Positions 48,276-58,179 of a stretch of DNA of 64,000 nucleotides are shown piece by piece. The notes under the pieces are model-generated. The model was given only the letters and a program-made list of their open reading frames with translations, did not search any database and was not told the origin of the DNA. A program made the translations under genes and the position numbers. The DNA lies in assembly GCF_000698145.1 (NCBI RefSeq), contig NZ_BAXB01000018.1:1-64000 (forward strand). The letters are read 5' to 3'. The stretch comes from Geomicrobium sp. JCM 19039. GTDB lineage: Bacteria > Bacillota > Bacilli > Bacillales > Marinococcaceae. Numbering within the stretch: the first letter of the stretch is position 1; every line of letters starts with the position of its first letter.

Positions 48276-49016
48276 ATGAGATTACCTAATAAAATCGCGC
48301 TCATTACAGGTGCAGGTAGTGGTATGGGGGAAGCAGAAGCGCTACGGTTTGCTAAAGAAGGAGCGACCGTTATCGCAACAGACATCAATGAAGAAGCTGT
48401 AAAGAACGTCGTTACACAAATTACTGAGTCTGGTGGCAAGGCGGTATCCCATAAACATAATGTCGCTTCACATGACGATTGGCAACAGATTATGGTGGAT
48501 GTTAAGAAACGTTACGGTCGGTTGGATATTCTCGTAAATAATGCTGGCATCTCGTTGGCAACGCCTTTTGAAGAGCAAACGGAAGAAGACTGGGCACGGA
48601 CGTATGGAATTAACATTAATGGAGTTATGTTTGGGATGCAACAGGCAATTCCACTTATGCAAGAACATGGGGGTTCCATCGTCAATATTTCCTCGATTTC
48701 CGCACTCACAGGGATGGCTGGCGCAGGTGCATATACCGCTTCTAAAGGTGCGGTTCGATCCATTACAAAAGCGGCAGCGGTCGATTACGGCAAGCAAAAT
48801 ATTCGTGTGAACTCTGTGCACCCGGGGTATATCGTGACACCGATGAGTGCGCCTTCTATGGAACAATATAAAGATTATTTCTTGACGCAAGTCGCTTTAC
48901 CCGAGCTTGGAAATTCAGATGAAGTGACAAACGCTGTTCTTTTCTTAGCTTCCGATGAAGCGAGCCATATTACAGGGATCGAGCTTCCTGTTGATGGGGG
49001 TGTCACCGCCAAGTAA
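48276..49016 (+). CDS. Short-chain dehydrogenase/reductase (SDR)
   Basis: A 246-residue classical SDR: cofactor motif TGAGSGMG (11-18), LVNNAG (87-91), active-site Ser near 140 and YTASK (Tyr153, Lys157). D36 after the second beta-strand (VIATDINEE) favours NAD(H). Substrate unknown; cyclopentanol or 3-oxoacyl-like reductases share this layout. Divergent from a TetR regulator, so probably induced by its ligand. Confidence 0.88.
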   Translation: MRLPNKIALITGAGSGMGEAEALRFAKEGATVIATDINEEAVKNVVTQITESGGKAVSHKHNVASHDDWQQIMVDVKKRYGRLDILVNNAGISLATPFEEQTEEDWARTYGININGVMFGMQQAIPLMQEHGGSIVNISSISALTGMAGAGAYTASKGAVRSITKAAAVDYGKQNIRVNSVHPGYIVTPMSAPSMEQYKDYFLTQVALPELGNSDEVTNAVLFLASDEASHITGIELPVDGGVTAK

Positions 49017-49034
49017 TGATCCGTTTAGCAATAG

Positions 49035-49064
49035 AAAACCCTTGGTCCAATGACCAAGGGTTTT
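49035..49064. terminator. Bidirectional terminator between SDR and ahpF
   Basis: AAAACCCTTGGTC and GACCAAGGGTTTT form a 13-bp stem with a 4-nt loop; both flanks suit termination. Confidence 0.88.
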
Positions 49065-49069
49065 GCGCT

Positions 49070-50611
49070 TTAAACAGGAACTGCGCTACGGATCAGGTGA
49101 TCAAAAGCGGCGAGGGAGGCATTCGCTCCTTGTCCCATTGAAATGATAATTTGATTGTACGGTACATCTGTGCAGTCACCAGAAGCAAAAAGCCCAGGGA
49201 CGTTCGTTGCGCCAGATTTGTCCGTAATGATTTCACCCATTTGATTGCGATCTGCGAAACCGTCGAGCCAATCGGTATTAGGGATTAACCCAATTTGTAC
49301 GAAGACGCCTTGCAGGGCGACGTTCTTTTCTTCACCTGTCGACTGGTCAAGATAAGTGATGCCGTTCACATGATCATCACCGGTAATTTCAGTCGTCTTT
49401 GCATTTGTAATTACATCGACGTTTGGAAGAGTTTCAATGCGTTGTTGCAACACTTCATCGGCCTTCAACGTTGGACCGTATTCGATGACAGTAACATGAT
49501 TTACGATACCTGCTAAGTCGATCGCTGCTTCAACACCCGAATTTCCACCGCCAACGACAGCAACGTCTTTACCTTCAAAGATAGGCCCATCACAATGTGG
49601 GCAATACGCCACACCTTTGTTTTTGAACGCGTCTTCTCCCGGTACGCCAAGCTGGCGCCAACGTGCACCGGTGGAAACGATAACGGTCTTACTCTTCAAT
49701 ACGCCACCGTTTTCCAATTCAACTTCAAATAGCTCGTTTTTGCGTATATCACTGACACTTTGCAAGTTCATGATGTCGATGTCATATTCTTTTGCATGCT
49801 CTTCGAGACTTGCAGCGAATTGAGGACCTTCCGTTTTCTTCACACTAATAAAGTTCTCAATACTCAACGTATCAAGCACTTGACCGCCAAATCGTTCTGC
49901 GACAATGCCGGTGCGGATCCCTTTTCGAGCGGCATATATCGCTGCGCTTGTTCCCGATGGTCCGCCACCAACAACGAGCACATCAAAAGGATCCCGCTCG
50001 TCAAACTCAGATGCGTCAGCGCCGCTGCCCATTTGGTTGAGCATTTCGTCGAGTGTCATTCGACCGCTACCAAACGTTTCACCATTCATCCTCACTGTTG
50101 GAACAGCCATGATATCGTTAGATTCTGCTTCTTCTTTAAATGCCGCGCCGTCGATCATGGTGTGTGTGATGTTCGGGTTTAGCACACTCATTAAGTTTAA
50201 CGCTTGAACGACTTCTGGGCAGTTATGGCAAGAGAGGCTTACGTACGATTCAAAGTGGAATTCGCCTTTAAGGTTTTGAATTTGCTCAATCACCTTATCT
50301 TCAACTTTCGGCGGTCGTCCGCTTACTTGTAAAAGCGCAAGAACGAGTGATGTGAATTCATGACCTAAAGGAACACCGGCGAATGTTACACCGGTGTCTT
50401 CTCCAATTCGATTCACAGAAAAACTAGGTGTTCTTGATAGGGCGGCCTTTTCCACAGTGATCTTTGTAGACATTGAAGACAACTCATCGAGTAGTGCAAC
50501 CATATCCTTTGACGTATCGTCATCAGCGGCGTTCACTTTAATGACAATGTCTTGTTCCAATAACTGCATGTATTGGTTTAATTGATTTTTAATCTCTGCT
50601 TCAAGAACCAT
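49070..50611 (-). CDS. ahpF: Alkyl hydroperoxide reductase subunit F
   Basis: A 513-residue flavoprotein. An N-terminal thioredoxin-like part has redox pair SCHNCPE (Cys128/131). FAD site VVGGGPSGTSAAIYAARKG, catalytic CPHCDG, NADPH site VVGGGNSGVEAA, and ending VPGLFASGDCTDVPYNQI complete it. It passes electrons from NAD(P)H to AhpC. Downstream of ahpC in the same direction. Confidence 0.95.
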   Translation of the reverse strand: MVLEAEIKNQLNQYMQLLEQDIVIKVNAADDDTSKDMVALLDELSSMSTKITVEKAALSRTPSFSVNRIGEDTGVTFAGVPLGHEFTSLVLALLQVSGRPPKVEDKVIEQIQNLKGEFHFESYVSLSCHNCPEVVQALNLMSVLNPNITHTMIDGAAFKEEAESNDIMAVPTVRMNGETFGSGRMTLDEMLNQMGSGADASEFDERDPFDVLVVGGGPSGTSAAIYAARKGIRTGIVAERFGGQVLDTLSIENFISVKKTEGPQFAASLEEHAKEYDIDIMNLQSVSDIRKNELFEVELENGGVLKSKTVIVSTGARWRQLGVPGEDAFKNKGVAYCPHCDGPIFEGKDVAVVGGGNSGVEAAIDLAGIVNHVTVIEYGPTLKADEVLQQRIETLPNVDVITNAKTTEITGDDHVNGITYLDQSTGEEKNVALQGVFVQIGLIPNTDWLDGFADRNQMGEIITDKSGATNVPGLFASGDCTDVPYNQIIISMGQGANASLAAFDHLIRSAVPV

Positions 50612-50623
50612 TGATTACACCCC

Positions 50624-51185
50624 TTAAATTTTGCCGACAAGGTCAAGGCTTGGCTTTAATGTTTCAGAACCTTCTTCCAGTTAGCTGGGCATACTTCACC
50701 TGGATTGTTCCGAACGTACTGTGCAGCTTTAATTTTGTTCACAAGCGTACTTGCGTCACGGCCGATGCCGTCTGCACTAATTTCTACGGTTTGAACAATG
50801 CCATCTGGGTCAATGATGAACGTTCCACGATCTGCAAGACCGGAAGCTTCATTAAGAACCTGGAAGTCACGAGAGATTTGTTGAGAAGGTCACCGATCAT
50901 CGCATACGTAATCTTGTTAATCTTCTCTGATGCATCGTGCCAACCTTTGTGGACGAAATGAGTATCTGTAGATACAGAATAAACTTCTGTACCGAGTTCT
51001 TTTAGTGCTGCATATTGATTTTGAAGATCTTCAAGTTCAGTTGGGCAAACGAAGCTAAAGTCTGCAGGATAGAAGCAAACAACGCTCCATTGACCTTTAA
51101 GGTTTTCATCGGTAACCTCGATGAATTCACCATTCTTGTATGCTTGGGCTGTGAAAGGTTGTACTTCTTTTCCGATAAGTGACAT
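50624..51185 (-). CDS. ahpC: Alkyl hydroperoxide reductase subunit C, 2-Cys peroxiredoxin (frame broken twice)
   Basis: Peroxidatic Cys47 in FSFVCPTE; resolving Cys in GEVCPANW. One base is missing near 50891 ([19 protein letters not shown]) and one near 50672 ([19 protein letters not shown]); restoring both gives the standard protein of about 187 residues ending at 50624. It reduces organic and hydrogen peroxides. Strong SD AGGAGG. A PerR-like box lies upstream. Confidence 0.93.
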
Positions 51186-51213
51186 GTAAAAACATCCTCC
51201 TGATATTCTTTGT

Positions 51214-51228
51214 TGATAATTATTATTA
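51214..51228. promoter_or_regulatory. PerR-like box upstream of ahpCF
   Basis: On the minus strand TAATAATAATTATCA matches the Per box consensus TTATAATNATTATAA at 13 of 15 positions, the two mismatches being symmetrical. It lies about 30 bp before ahpC, so peroxide-inducible derepression is likely. Confidence 0.6.
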
Positions 51229-51386
51229 ACACATACTCATTATTAATATACGCATTTCATTTGTCAAGAAATCTATTAATGGAATCGATGAGTTGTGTTG
51301 TGAATGAAACCCATCCCGTATTTTAAGGGAAAAAATAAGTATTTTCAAATGATAAAAGGGTGAAGGAAAAAAATTGAAAAATTTTT

Positions 51387-51416
51387 TTGATTTTCAAAAA
51401 GTAATGATGATATAAT
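51387..51416 (+). promoter_or_regulatory. Sigma-A promoter of the AraC-type regulator
   Basis: TTGATT (51387-51392), 18-bp spacer, TATAAT (51411-51416). It lies in an AT-rich stretch about 85 bp before the GTG start. Confidence 0.5.
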
Positions 51417-51501
51417 TGTTGTATAGAACATTTCAACAATTCTCATCTGAGTTATAATTATTCTCAATTCTAAACAATGTAAAGTTGGGGGGCAGACGAA
51501 G

Positions 51502-52949
51502 GTGTATCAAATTGTCATCGCCGACCGAGATCAACAAGAAGCTGAAGGCTCCAATGGCTCATCAAGAATAACGCATTTCCTGTCCATACAATCAGTACAT
51601 GTCATACGCTCTCTAGTTTTGTAGATCTTGTTGAAACGCAAATTCCCGACATTGTCTGCATCGAGTTAGATATGATTCCAGCGGATAAATGGGAAGTGAT
51701 TCGCCCATTTATACAACGAGTAAGCCAAGTGATTGTTATTACAGCAGAGCCAACGTTCCAAAAAGCGATGCAAGCGCTAGAGCTTGAAGCAATTAACCTT
51801 TGGATGAAACCGTTATCGTTATCTATGATTCGTCATGATATGCAGTCAGCGTTTCGCAAGCTCTCAAACCAGAATGACGTGGAAGAACGTACCGTTTCGT
51901 ATGTGGACTATGAATCGTTGTTTATCGAAAGTGATGAAGCGTTTTCTTATCCAGTCTTTTTACTAGAAGTTGAAGATTTAAAAGACTTGCCTCATTTACG
52001 ATCATTTGTGAAGCAATATCCGTTTTCCGTTCGGCCTCAAGTATTGTCGACGAGTGAGCGAATTGTGCTCGTATTTGGCTCACATTTTCATGACGAAGTG
52101 GAGCGAGCAAGAACGTTACTATACGAATGGTCGTATGTTTCACATACGCCAATGGCAATTGCAGTTCATACAAGGCAACAAGATCAATCATTACAAGAGA
52201 TTTATATTGATTTAATTCAAGCGATGGAGCTTACGTTCTTCACAGGGTATAACCAAGTATTTGAAACAAAAGATGTAGGGACTTGGCGTGATTTTGATCC
52301 TTTTCTATCCGTTAAAGAGCAAAACGAATGGATCGACATGTTAAGTGAGGGGGATCGTCACCGGATTCGACGGTGGCTTCGAACGGAGTTTTTTGCATTT
52401 ACGAGTCCCTATCCCGAACCCGGATTGTTGCGAACGAGGTTGACGAGCATTTTGGCGCAAGTTCGTCGCTACATGTTAAAAAGTCAAATGACCGATGATA
52501 AGTATGAAAAGCATTATAAAAGCACTTTTGATCATATTTTATATGGATCCAATCTTTTTCGAATCGTTCAGGAAATGATTCTATTTATCGTTCGACTCGT
52601 AGAAACTGTTAACAATACGCCAGTGAGTCACCGAGACGCCGTTGATCATGCACTGGCCTTTATTCGAAAAGAATACAGAAACAAGACGCTTACCTTAAGT
52701 CAAGTCGCAGATCAAGTTCAATTAAGCTCAGCGTATGTAAGCGACTTACTATCCAAACAATACGGCCGGTCCTTTTCTGAAATCGTTTTGAATTACAGAA
52801 TTACTTATGCAAAAGAAAAGTTACTCAGCACCGACCTTAGTATTTCAGAAATAGCAGAAGCCGCTGGTTTTCATCAAGCGAATTATTTTAGCCGGGTGTT
52901 TAAGGAGAACATCGGGAAAACTCCCCGAGAATTTCGGAAAACAACGTAG
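51502..52949 (+). CDS. AraC family response-regulator-like protein with atypical receiver (frame broken)
   Basis: The frame is lost near 51551; one added base joins YQIVIADRDQQEAEG to LQWLIKNNAFPVHTI and on to the main frame. The receiver domain (residues 1-125) has the acidic pocket (ADRD) and conserved Lys (WMKPLS), but the phosphoacceptor position in PDIVCIELDM is Glu55 in place of Asp. A long linker (about 250 residues) precedes a C-terminal AraC double HTH (LTLSQVADQVQLSSAYVSDL, ISEIAEAAGFHQANYFSRVF). About 483 residues in total, YesN-like. No sensor kinase gene is adjacent. Confidence 0.85.
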
Positions 52950-53690
52950 CGATCATCCACTGCACAAGAAACGGTTGCTCAGCAGGAGATGACTCTCAGC
53001 AAAGAGCACCATCTCCCGTGACTATATAAGTTGAACGAAAGAATTTCACGTAATCCGATGACCGAGATCGGTCTTTACAGGCAAACGCCTACCGATCGTC
53101 TGTTGAAGTTCATCTCACTTCGATGTCGATCGTTGTTCGTTACTGCAAGGGTTGTGGGAAACACAGACGACGTTTACTGAATGGTAAAAAGACGTGACCG
53201 ATGGTCACCACCTGACGCAAGCGTGTGATCTCCTGTCACGTATGTGACAATCCAGCCCTCAAACCGGGCGCTTTCGGTCCTCAACGGTCACATAGATCGC
53301 GATTTGTGACCGTTGGCTCCGTTTATGTGCGCATCCACGTTTAAAATGATGATTTTTCATTCTCAAGTGTCACATTTATGAATATATGGGGCATTTGGGC
53401 TTCTTTCCCTACCGTGATCAGTAGGCAGAAACGTGAACCGTGTTGCGGGAGTACATAGAAAACACGGTGGACGTCTTTTGGCCACCGATGTTGACCTTAT
53501 AGTCTGGACTACATAGAAAACACGGTGGCAGATGTTTCGCCACCGCTGTTGCCCTTGTACTCCGGAGTGCAACCATCCGCCTGTAGTGGAAAGCAACAAC
53601 AAACTGTGCAATCAGGAAAATGCTAAGTTCATCCTATATAGTTCCCAATCTCACCACTAAGATTCACTTGTCCGTATTGTCTTTTCTTAA
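52950..53690. other. Hairpin-rich intergenic region, no gene seen
   Basis: No protein gene is supported. Several hairpins lie in a row: GACCGA-GA-TCGGTC (53060-53073), GTGACC-GAT-GGTCAC (53194-53208), CAACGGTCACA/TGTGACCGTTG (53282-53292 with 53305-53315), then two direct repeat units at 53450-53566. Could be a structured RNA, decayed mobile palindromes or an operator field. Confidence 0.5.
53450..53566. repeat. Direct repeat of 58-59 bp, each with a hairpin
   Basis: Units begin at 53450 and 53508. Both contain ACATAGAAAACACGGTGG and a stem closed by CGGTGG/CCACCG, followed by TGTTG and a similar 3' part. The stem is kept while the loop differs (ACGTCTTTTGG against CAGATGTTTCG), consistent with a structural repeat. 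Confidence 0.65.
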
Positions 53691-53691
53691 T

Positions 53692-54213
53692 CTAAACTTC
53701 CAATTCGTTCGTTTGTCTTGCTGCTTTTTTAATTGCCGTTAACTCTCTCTGCTCATTTCGTTGTTTCACGTCAGTTCGTGTTCTTTCAAAGCGCAGAGAT
53801 TTGATTAATAAAAACACCATCAAAAGCAAGATAATCGAGAACGGAAAGGCTGCAATGATCATGACGTTTTGCACAGCTTGTAATCCACCGCTGTATAGTA
53901 ATGCCATGGCGGTAACAGACAGTGCAAGTCCCCATACAAATTTGATACGGTTTGGCGGATTATTAGAACCGTTTGTAGAATGCATGCCTAAAACGAAGGT
54001 GGCAGAGTCTGCTGAAGTAATGAAAAAAACGGCGATGAGAATAATGGATACGATGGATGTGAGTGTACTGACCGGCATCGTACTAAGCATGCCGATAAGC
54101 ATTTCTTCATCTGTTAGGGCACTCAAGTTGATGATATCGTTAAATTCGAGTGATATAGCAGTACCACCGACGAAGGAGAACCAAATAAAACCAACATTTT
54201 TCATCGGGTTCAT
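53692..54213 (-). pseudogene. Truncated BCCT (betaine/choline/carnitine) transporter, C-terminal part
   Basis: The 173 residues correspond to the last third of a BCCT permease: FIWFSFVGGTAISLEF, IVSIILIAVFFITSADSATF, KFVWGLALSVTAMALLYSGG, QNVMIIAAFPFSIILLLMVF. A full BCCT protein is about 500 residues with 12 helices; no N-terminal portion is found upstream in any frame (54214-55354). Unlike the other broken genes here, this needs a large deletion, so I call it a real remnant. Neighbouring sequence is a palindrome-rich spacer. Confidence 0.8.
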
Positions 54214-54264
54214 GTATAGAGGCAGTTAATAGGGAAACATAGCGGCGTTCTGTAGTTGAACGGC

Positions 54265-54298
54265 AACATCCGGACCTATACGTATAGGTCCGGATGTT
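54265..54298. repeat. 34-bp perfect palindrome
   Basis: AACATCCGGACCTATAC (54265-54281) is followed directly by its exact reverse complement. It is GC-moderate with TTTATGC on the right. Could be an orphan terminator or a regulator site; it sits about 50 bp upstream of the BCCT remnant. Confidence 0.75.
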
Positions 54299-54697
54299 TA
54301 TGCAACTTCACCTAGCGATCAGTTATACAGTTAAGTGTCGGAAGGTGGCTGGAAGTGCGACGAATCAGAGGAGCACGGCTCATTCGAACGAGCATATACC
54401 AAAGGACAAGTTCCAACAGTTCAACAGATAGGATCACTTGAATGGTCATAACGCAAACCCCTTCCTAATGGTTAGCTTACAAAATTTATTTGTTACGTTT
54501 AGTGTTTCCAATTTATGAATTTTTATTATAGTTTAAGAAATGAATATGAAATACTAAAGGTTGTCCAAATTTTTGCCGGCAAAACCGTGCAGAAATTTGA
54601 TATATGATCCTTTCTTAACTAGAACAAATGCGGAACTTGAGCGAAGCGCTTGTCACAGCTCAATAAAAGGTTTGTCCTTTATAAGGGGCATAAAAAA

Positions 54698-54722
54698 AGA
54701 TGTCTCATTATGAGAGCATCTT
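54698..54722 (-). terminator. Terminator for minus-strand transcription
   Basis: Minus-strand AAGATGCTCTC/GAGACATCTT with a short loop and T7 following. Upstream on the minus strand lie the unassigned frames at 54985-55318 and the EamA gene. Confidence 0.6.
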
Positions 54723-55354
54723 CAGGCTGTTAAGATGTTTAGATGTTGTTTATATACAGCTCTTGAGGTAAACAGGGTTGAAGTTCGTCATAGAGCGCCC
54801 AGTGTGAGGTAAACTGCGGTGTTCTAAAGTGATCTAAATCACTGATCTCCTAGAAATCCCCAAAAATTAGCGGTCATCGCCACCGCCGGATCTGAAGATC
54901 GTGTATCTCCTAATCATTCCCAAATATAATGCAGCTAGAGGCTTATGTGAGCAAAAACCACCTTAACTTCGGTAGAGAGTAAAATCAAGCTTCTTCGTAT
55001 TCTTGGATTTCGGAAATTCCTGCTAGCATTGCTCGCTCAGCTCGATGCAGAAGCGAACATGACGAGCTGTGTAATTTTATCACGTTGAAAAAATTAAGTT
55101 CGATACATATATAAGTTGAAATAAAGATTTCTTCAAGAACCAATGGTAAACCAACCGTTAACGCCAAAATTTTCAACGCCATCAAAAATCGCTGTTATTC
55201 GTTCACAGTAGATGCACCAAAAAAGAGAACCAGCATTACTGCTTTCAAATTGTCTCCTCACGGAACACCCGTTTTTAACAAAGTAGTAATGAACAAGCAC
55301 GCCATCAACTGTTTTCAAAACAATTTCAGCGAACGAGAATGGAGATGCGACCTT

Positions 55355-56257
55355 CTATACGACTCGAGCAGAACGCTGCCTGCTTCTGCTCCTTCTCGTC
55401 ACCAGAACTGCCGAAAATAACACACTAAGGATACCCACACCTTGCCAAACTGCTAATGTATCATTCAGAACGAGGACTCCGGTTATGACAGCCACGATTG
55501 GCTCAATGGTAGCGAGAATTGATGCTTTACTCGCTTCAAGGTGTTTCAATCCGGTAGTATAAAAAACATATCCGGCAACGGTTGAAACGAGGGCGAGCAG
55601 TACACTAGAAACGAGCACGTCTGCGTATGTAAATAACCTCACTTTAGCGGTCACGTCACTTGCTATTAGCATAAACACACTTGTGTATAAAAACGTATAC
55701 GTCGTAATGGTGAGTGGCGAGTAGCGATCGGTAATCGGTTTTGTGAAGATGCTATACAATGCGTAAAAGAATCCTGAAAGAATGCCCATGCCGACAACAG
55801 ATAGTGGCAAGCTTGAGGAACCATAAGGGAGCAGCTCTACAACGAAGGCACATCCAATCACAGCGAGACCAAGCGCAATCATCTTTGTTTTTGTGAGAGC
55901 TTCTTTAAAGAAAATTCTCGATAAGATTGTAACGAATAAAGGGCCGGTATAAAGCAGGGTAACAGCGAGTGAGATACCAGCTTGGGCGAACACTTCAAAG
56001 TAGAAGTAATTAAAAAAAGCGATGCTAATGATGCCTGCACCTGCAAACACAAAGTGATCACGCAACTTTGTAGCGAGGTGTTTACGGAAAAATAACATCA
56101 TTAATAAAAACATGAAAACAAACGTGAAGACGCCACGAATCGCGACGACTTCCCAAGGCGTGAATCCGCGATCATACAGAGGGGATACGAATACGCCAAT
56201 TAACCCCCAAGCGGATGCACCAACAATGGTATATAAGTATGCTTTTCCTCTAGCCAT
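55355..56257 (-). CDS. DMT superfamily transporter (EamA)
   Basis: About 300 residues and ten hydrophobic segments in two EamA repeats: YTIVGASAWGLIGVFVSPLY near the start, YTGPLFVTILSRIFFKEALT at the end of repeat 1, and LEASKASILATIEPIVAVIT in repeat 2. Likely exports or imports a small metabolite. ATG at 56257 gives the family's usual N-terminus; an upstream in-frame ATG at 56305 lies in basic, unconserved sequence. Confidence 0.86.
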   Translation of the reverse strand: MARGKAYLYTIVGASAWGLIGVFVSPLYDRGFTPWEVVAIRGVFTFVFMFLLMMLFFRKHLATKLRDHFVFAGAGIISIAFFNYFYFEVFAQAGISLAVTLLYTGPLFVTILSRIFFKEALTKTKMIALGLAVIGCAFVVELLPYGSSSLPLSVVGMGILSGFFYALYSIFTKPITDRYSPLTITTYTFLYTSVFMLIASDVTAKVRLFTYADVLVSSVLLALVSTVAGYVFYTTGLKHLEASKASILATIEPIVAVITGVLVLNDTLAVWQGVGILSVLFSAVLVTRRSRSRQRSARVV

Positions 56258-56382
56258 ACAGATGTTTCCTACCCCTCTTTTTCTTCCAACCATACCACGA
56301 AACATTAAGAAGATAAAAAGTTTTCAAAGTAATTGTAGGCTCAAAACCGAAAATTATATCTTTTATAAAATAGTTATCTTTT

Positions 56383-56396
56383 TGTAAACGGTTTCT
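56383..56396. promoter_or_regulatory. Candidate cre site (CcpA) of the hut genes
   Basis: TGTAAACGGTTTCT matches the cre consensus TGWNANCGNTNWCA at all fixed positions but the last. It lies 112 bp before hutU, consistent with the known CcpA repression of hut in B. subtilis. Confidence 0.55.
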
Positions 56397-56507
56397 CGCG
56401 AATAATTGAAAATAACTATCTTTATTCAAAAGATTCTTGTCTGTAATGCAATTGTGCAAGTTGATACGATGTAGCAAATACGAAAAAGACAGCAGGAGGA
56501 GATTTGA

Positions 56508-58164
56508 ATGGCTAAAGAAACGAAAGTGAAACAATATCAGGCACTGAACTGCACACAAAAGGGTGGATTCAAGAAGCCGCACTACGCATGCTCAGTAACA
56601 ATCTCCATCCAGATGTTGCTGAAAACCCTGACGATTTGGTTGTCTATGGTGGCATCGGAAAAGCAGCGCGTAACTGGGAAAGCTACGATGCGATTGTAGA
56701 TAGTTTAAAGACATTAAATGATGATGAAACATTACTCGTTCAATCGGGTAAGCCAGTAGTCGTATTCAAAACACATAAGGACGCGCCAAAAGTGTTAATT
56801 GCCAACTCCAACCTTGTACCTGCTTGGGCGAATTGGGATCATTTTCATGAGCTTGATCAAAAAGGACTCATGATGTATGGACAAATGACAGCGGGGAGCT
56901 GGATTTATATCGGTTCTCAAGGCATTGTCCAAGGGACGTACGAGACGTTTGGTGAGTTAGCGAAGCAACATTACGATGGCAGCCTCGAGGGTACAATTAC
57001 CGTCACAGCTGGTCTTGGTGGAATGGGTGGAGCACAACCGCTTGCGGTAACACTCAACGGGGGCGTGTGTATTGCCATTGAAGTGGATCAACATCGCATT
57101 CAGCGCCGATTAGATACGAAGTATTTGGACGTTTCCACCGATTCAGTTGATGAGGCATTACGTATGGCTGAGGAAGCGAAAGCAAAGAAAGAAGCATTGT
57201 CAATTGGATTGTTAGGGAATGCTGCAGAAATCCTACCTGAATTCATTGAGCGGGGATTCACACCAGAAGTCCTTACAGACCAAACGTCTTCTCATGATCC
57301 GCTAAACGGTTATGTACCTACAGGTCTAAGTCTAGACGAGGCGGATGAACTACGCGCTCGTTCAGCAAAAAGTTATACAGAGCAATCAAGAAAAAGCATT
57401 GCTGAGCACGTAAAAGCGATGCTCACTCTTCAGCAAAAAGGATCGATTACGTTTGATTATGGCAACAACATTCGACAAGTGGCGAAAGACGAAGGAGTCG
57501 AAAATGCGTTTGATTCCCAGGATTTGTGCCGGCATATATTCGCCCGCAGTTTTGCGAAGGAAAAGGACCTTTCCGCTGGGTAGCCTTGTCAGGAGATCCG
57601 GAAGACATTTATAAAACTGACGAAGTGATTCTACGTGAATTTAGTGACAACGAGCATTTGTGTAATTGGATTCGCATGGCGAGAGAGAAGATTTCTTTCC
57701 AGGGATTACCCTCTAGAATTTGCTGGTTAGGGTATGGTGAAAGAGCGAAATTTGGGAAGATCATTAACCAAATGGTGGCAGACGGTGAGTTAAGCGCACC
57801 GGTTGTCATTGGACGCGATCACTTAGACTCAGGTTCGGTAGCTTCACCAAACCGTGAGACAGAATCGATGAAAGACGGCAGTGATGCAGTCGCTGACTGG
57901 CCAATCCTCAATGCGATGATTAATAGTGTCGGTGGCGCAAGTTGGGTGAGTGTGCACCACGGTGGTGGTGTAGGTATGGGGTATTCCCTCCATGCAGGCA
58001 TGGTTATCGTTGCTGATGGAACGAAAGATGCAGAAGCTAGGCTTGAGCGTGTGCTTACAACAGATCCTGGAATGGGAATTGTACGACACGTAGATGCTGG
58101 CTACGATGAGGCTATTGACGCTGCGAAGAGACATAAGATGAACATTCCGATGTTAGATCAATAG
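56508..58164 (+). CDS. hutU: Urocanate hydratase (frame broken twice)
   Basis: Family motifs: [72 protein letters not shown] (NAD site), [15 protein letters not shown] (tight match) and the C-terminal [19 protein letters not shown]. It converts urocanate to imidazolone propionate. One base is missing near 56540 ([15 protein letters not shown]) and one near 57513 ([16 protein letters not shown] in a T run). Restored length is about 551 residues, normal for HutU. ATG at 56508 follows AGGAGGAG. Confidence 0.94.
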
Positions 58165-58179
58165 AAAGGAAGAGTGTAC

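Larger units (their letters stand above)
54214..55354. other. Long intergenic region upstream of the BCCT remnant
   Basis: Contains a 34-bp perfect palindrome (54265-54298), a hairpin with T7 on the minus strand (54698-54722), and two overlapping short minus-strand open frames (54985-55318). The latter might be pieces of one frameshifted small gene; one reads LVHYYFVKNGCSVRRQFESS, but there is no clear ribosome-binding site or family match, so I do not call a gene. Confidence 0.45.

Noticed and set aside
53363-53611. 82-codon minus-strand open frame
   Set aside because: It covers the 58-bp direct repeats and hairpins; the low-quality translation has no motif.
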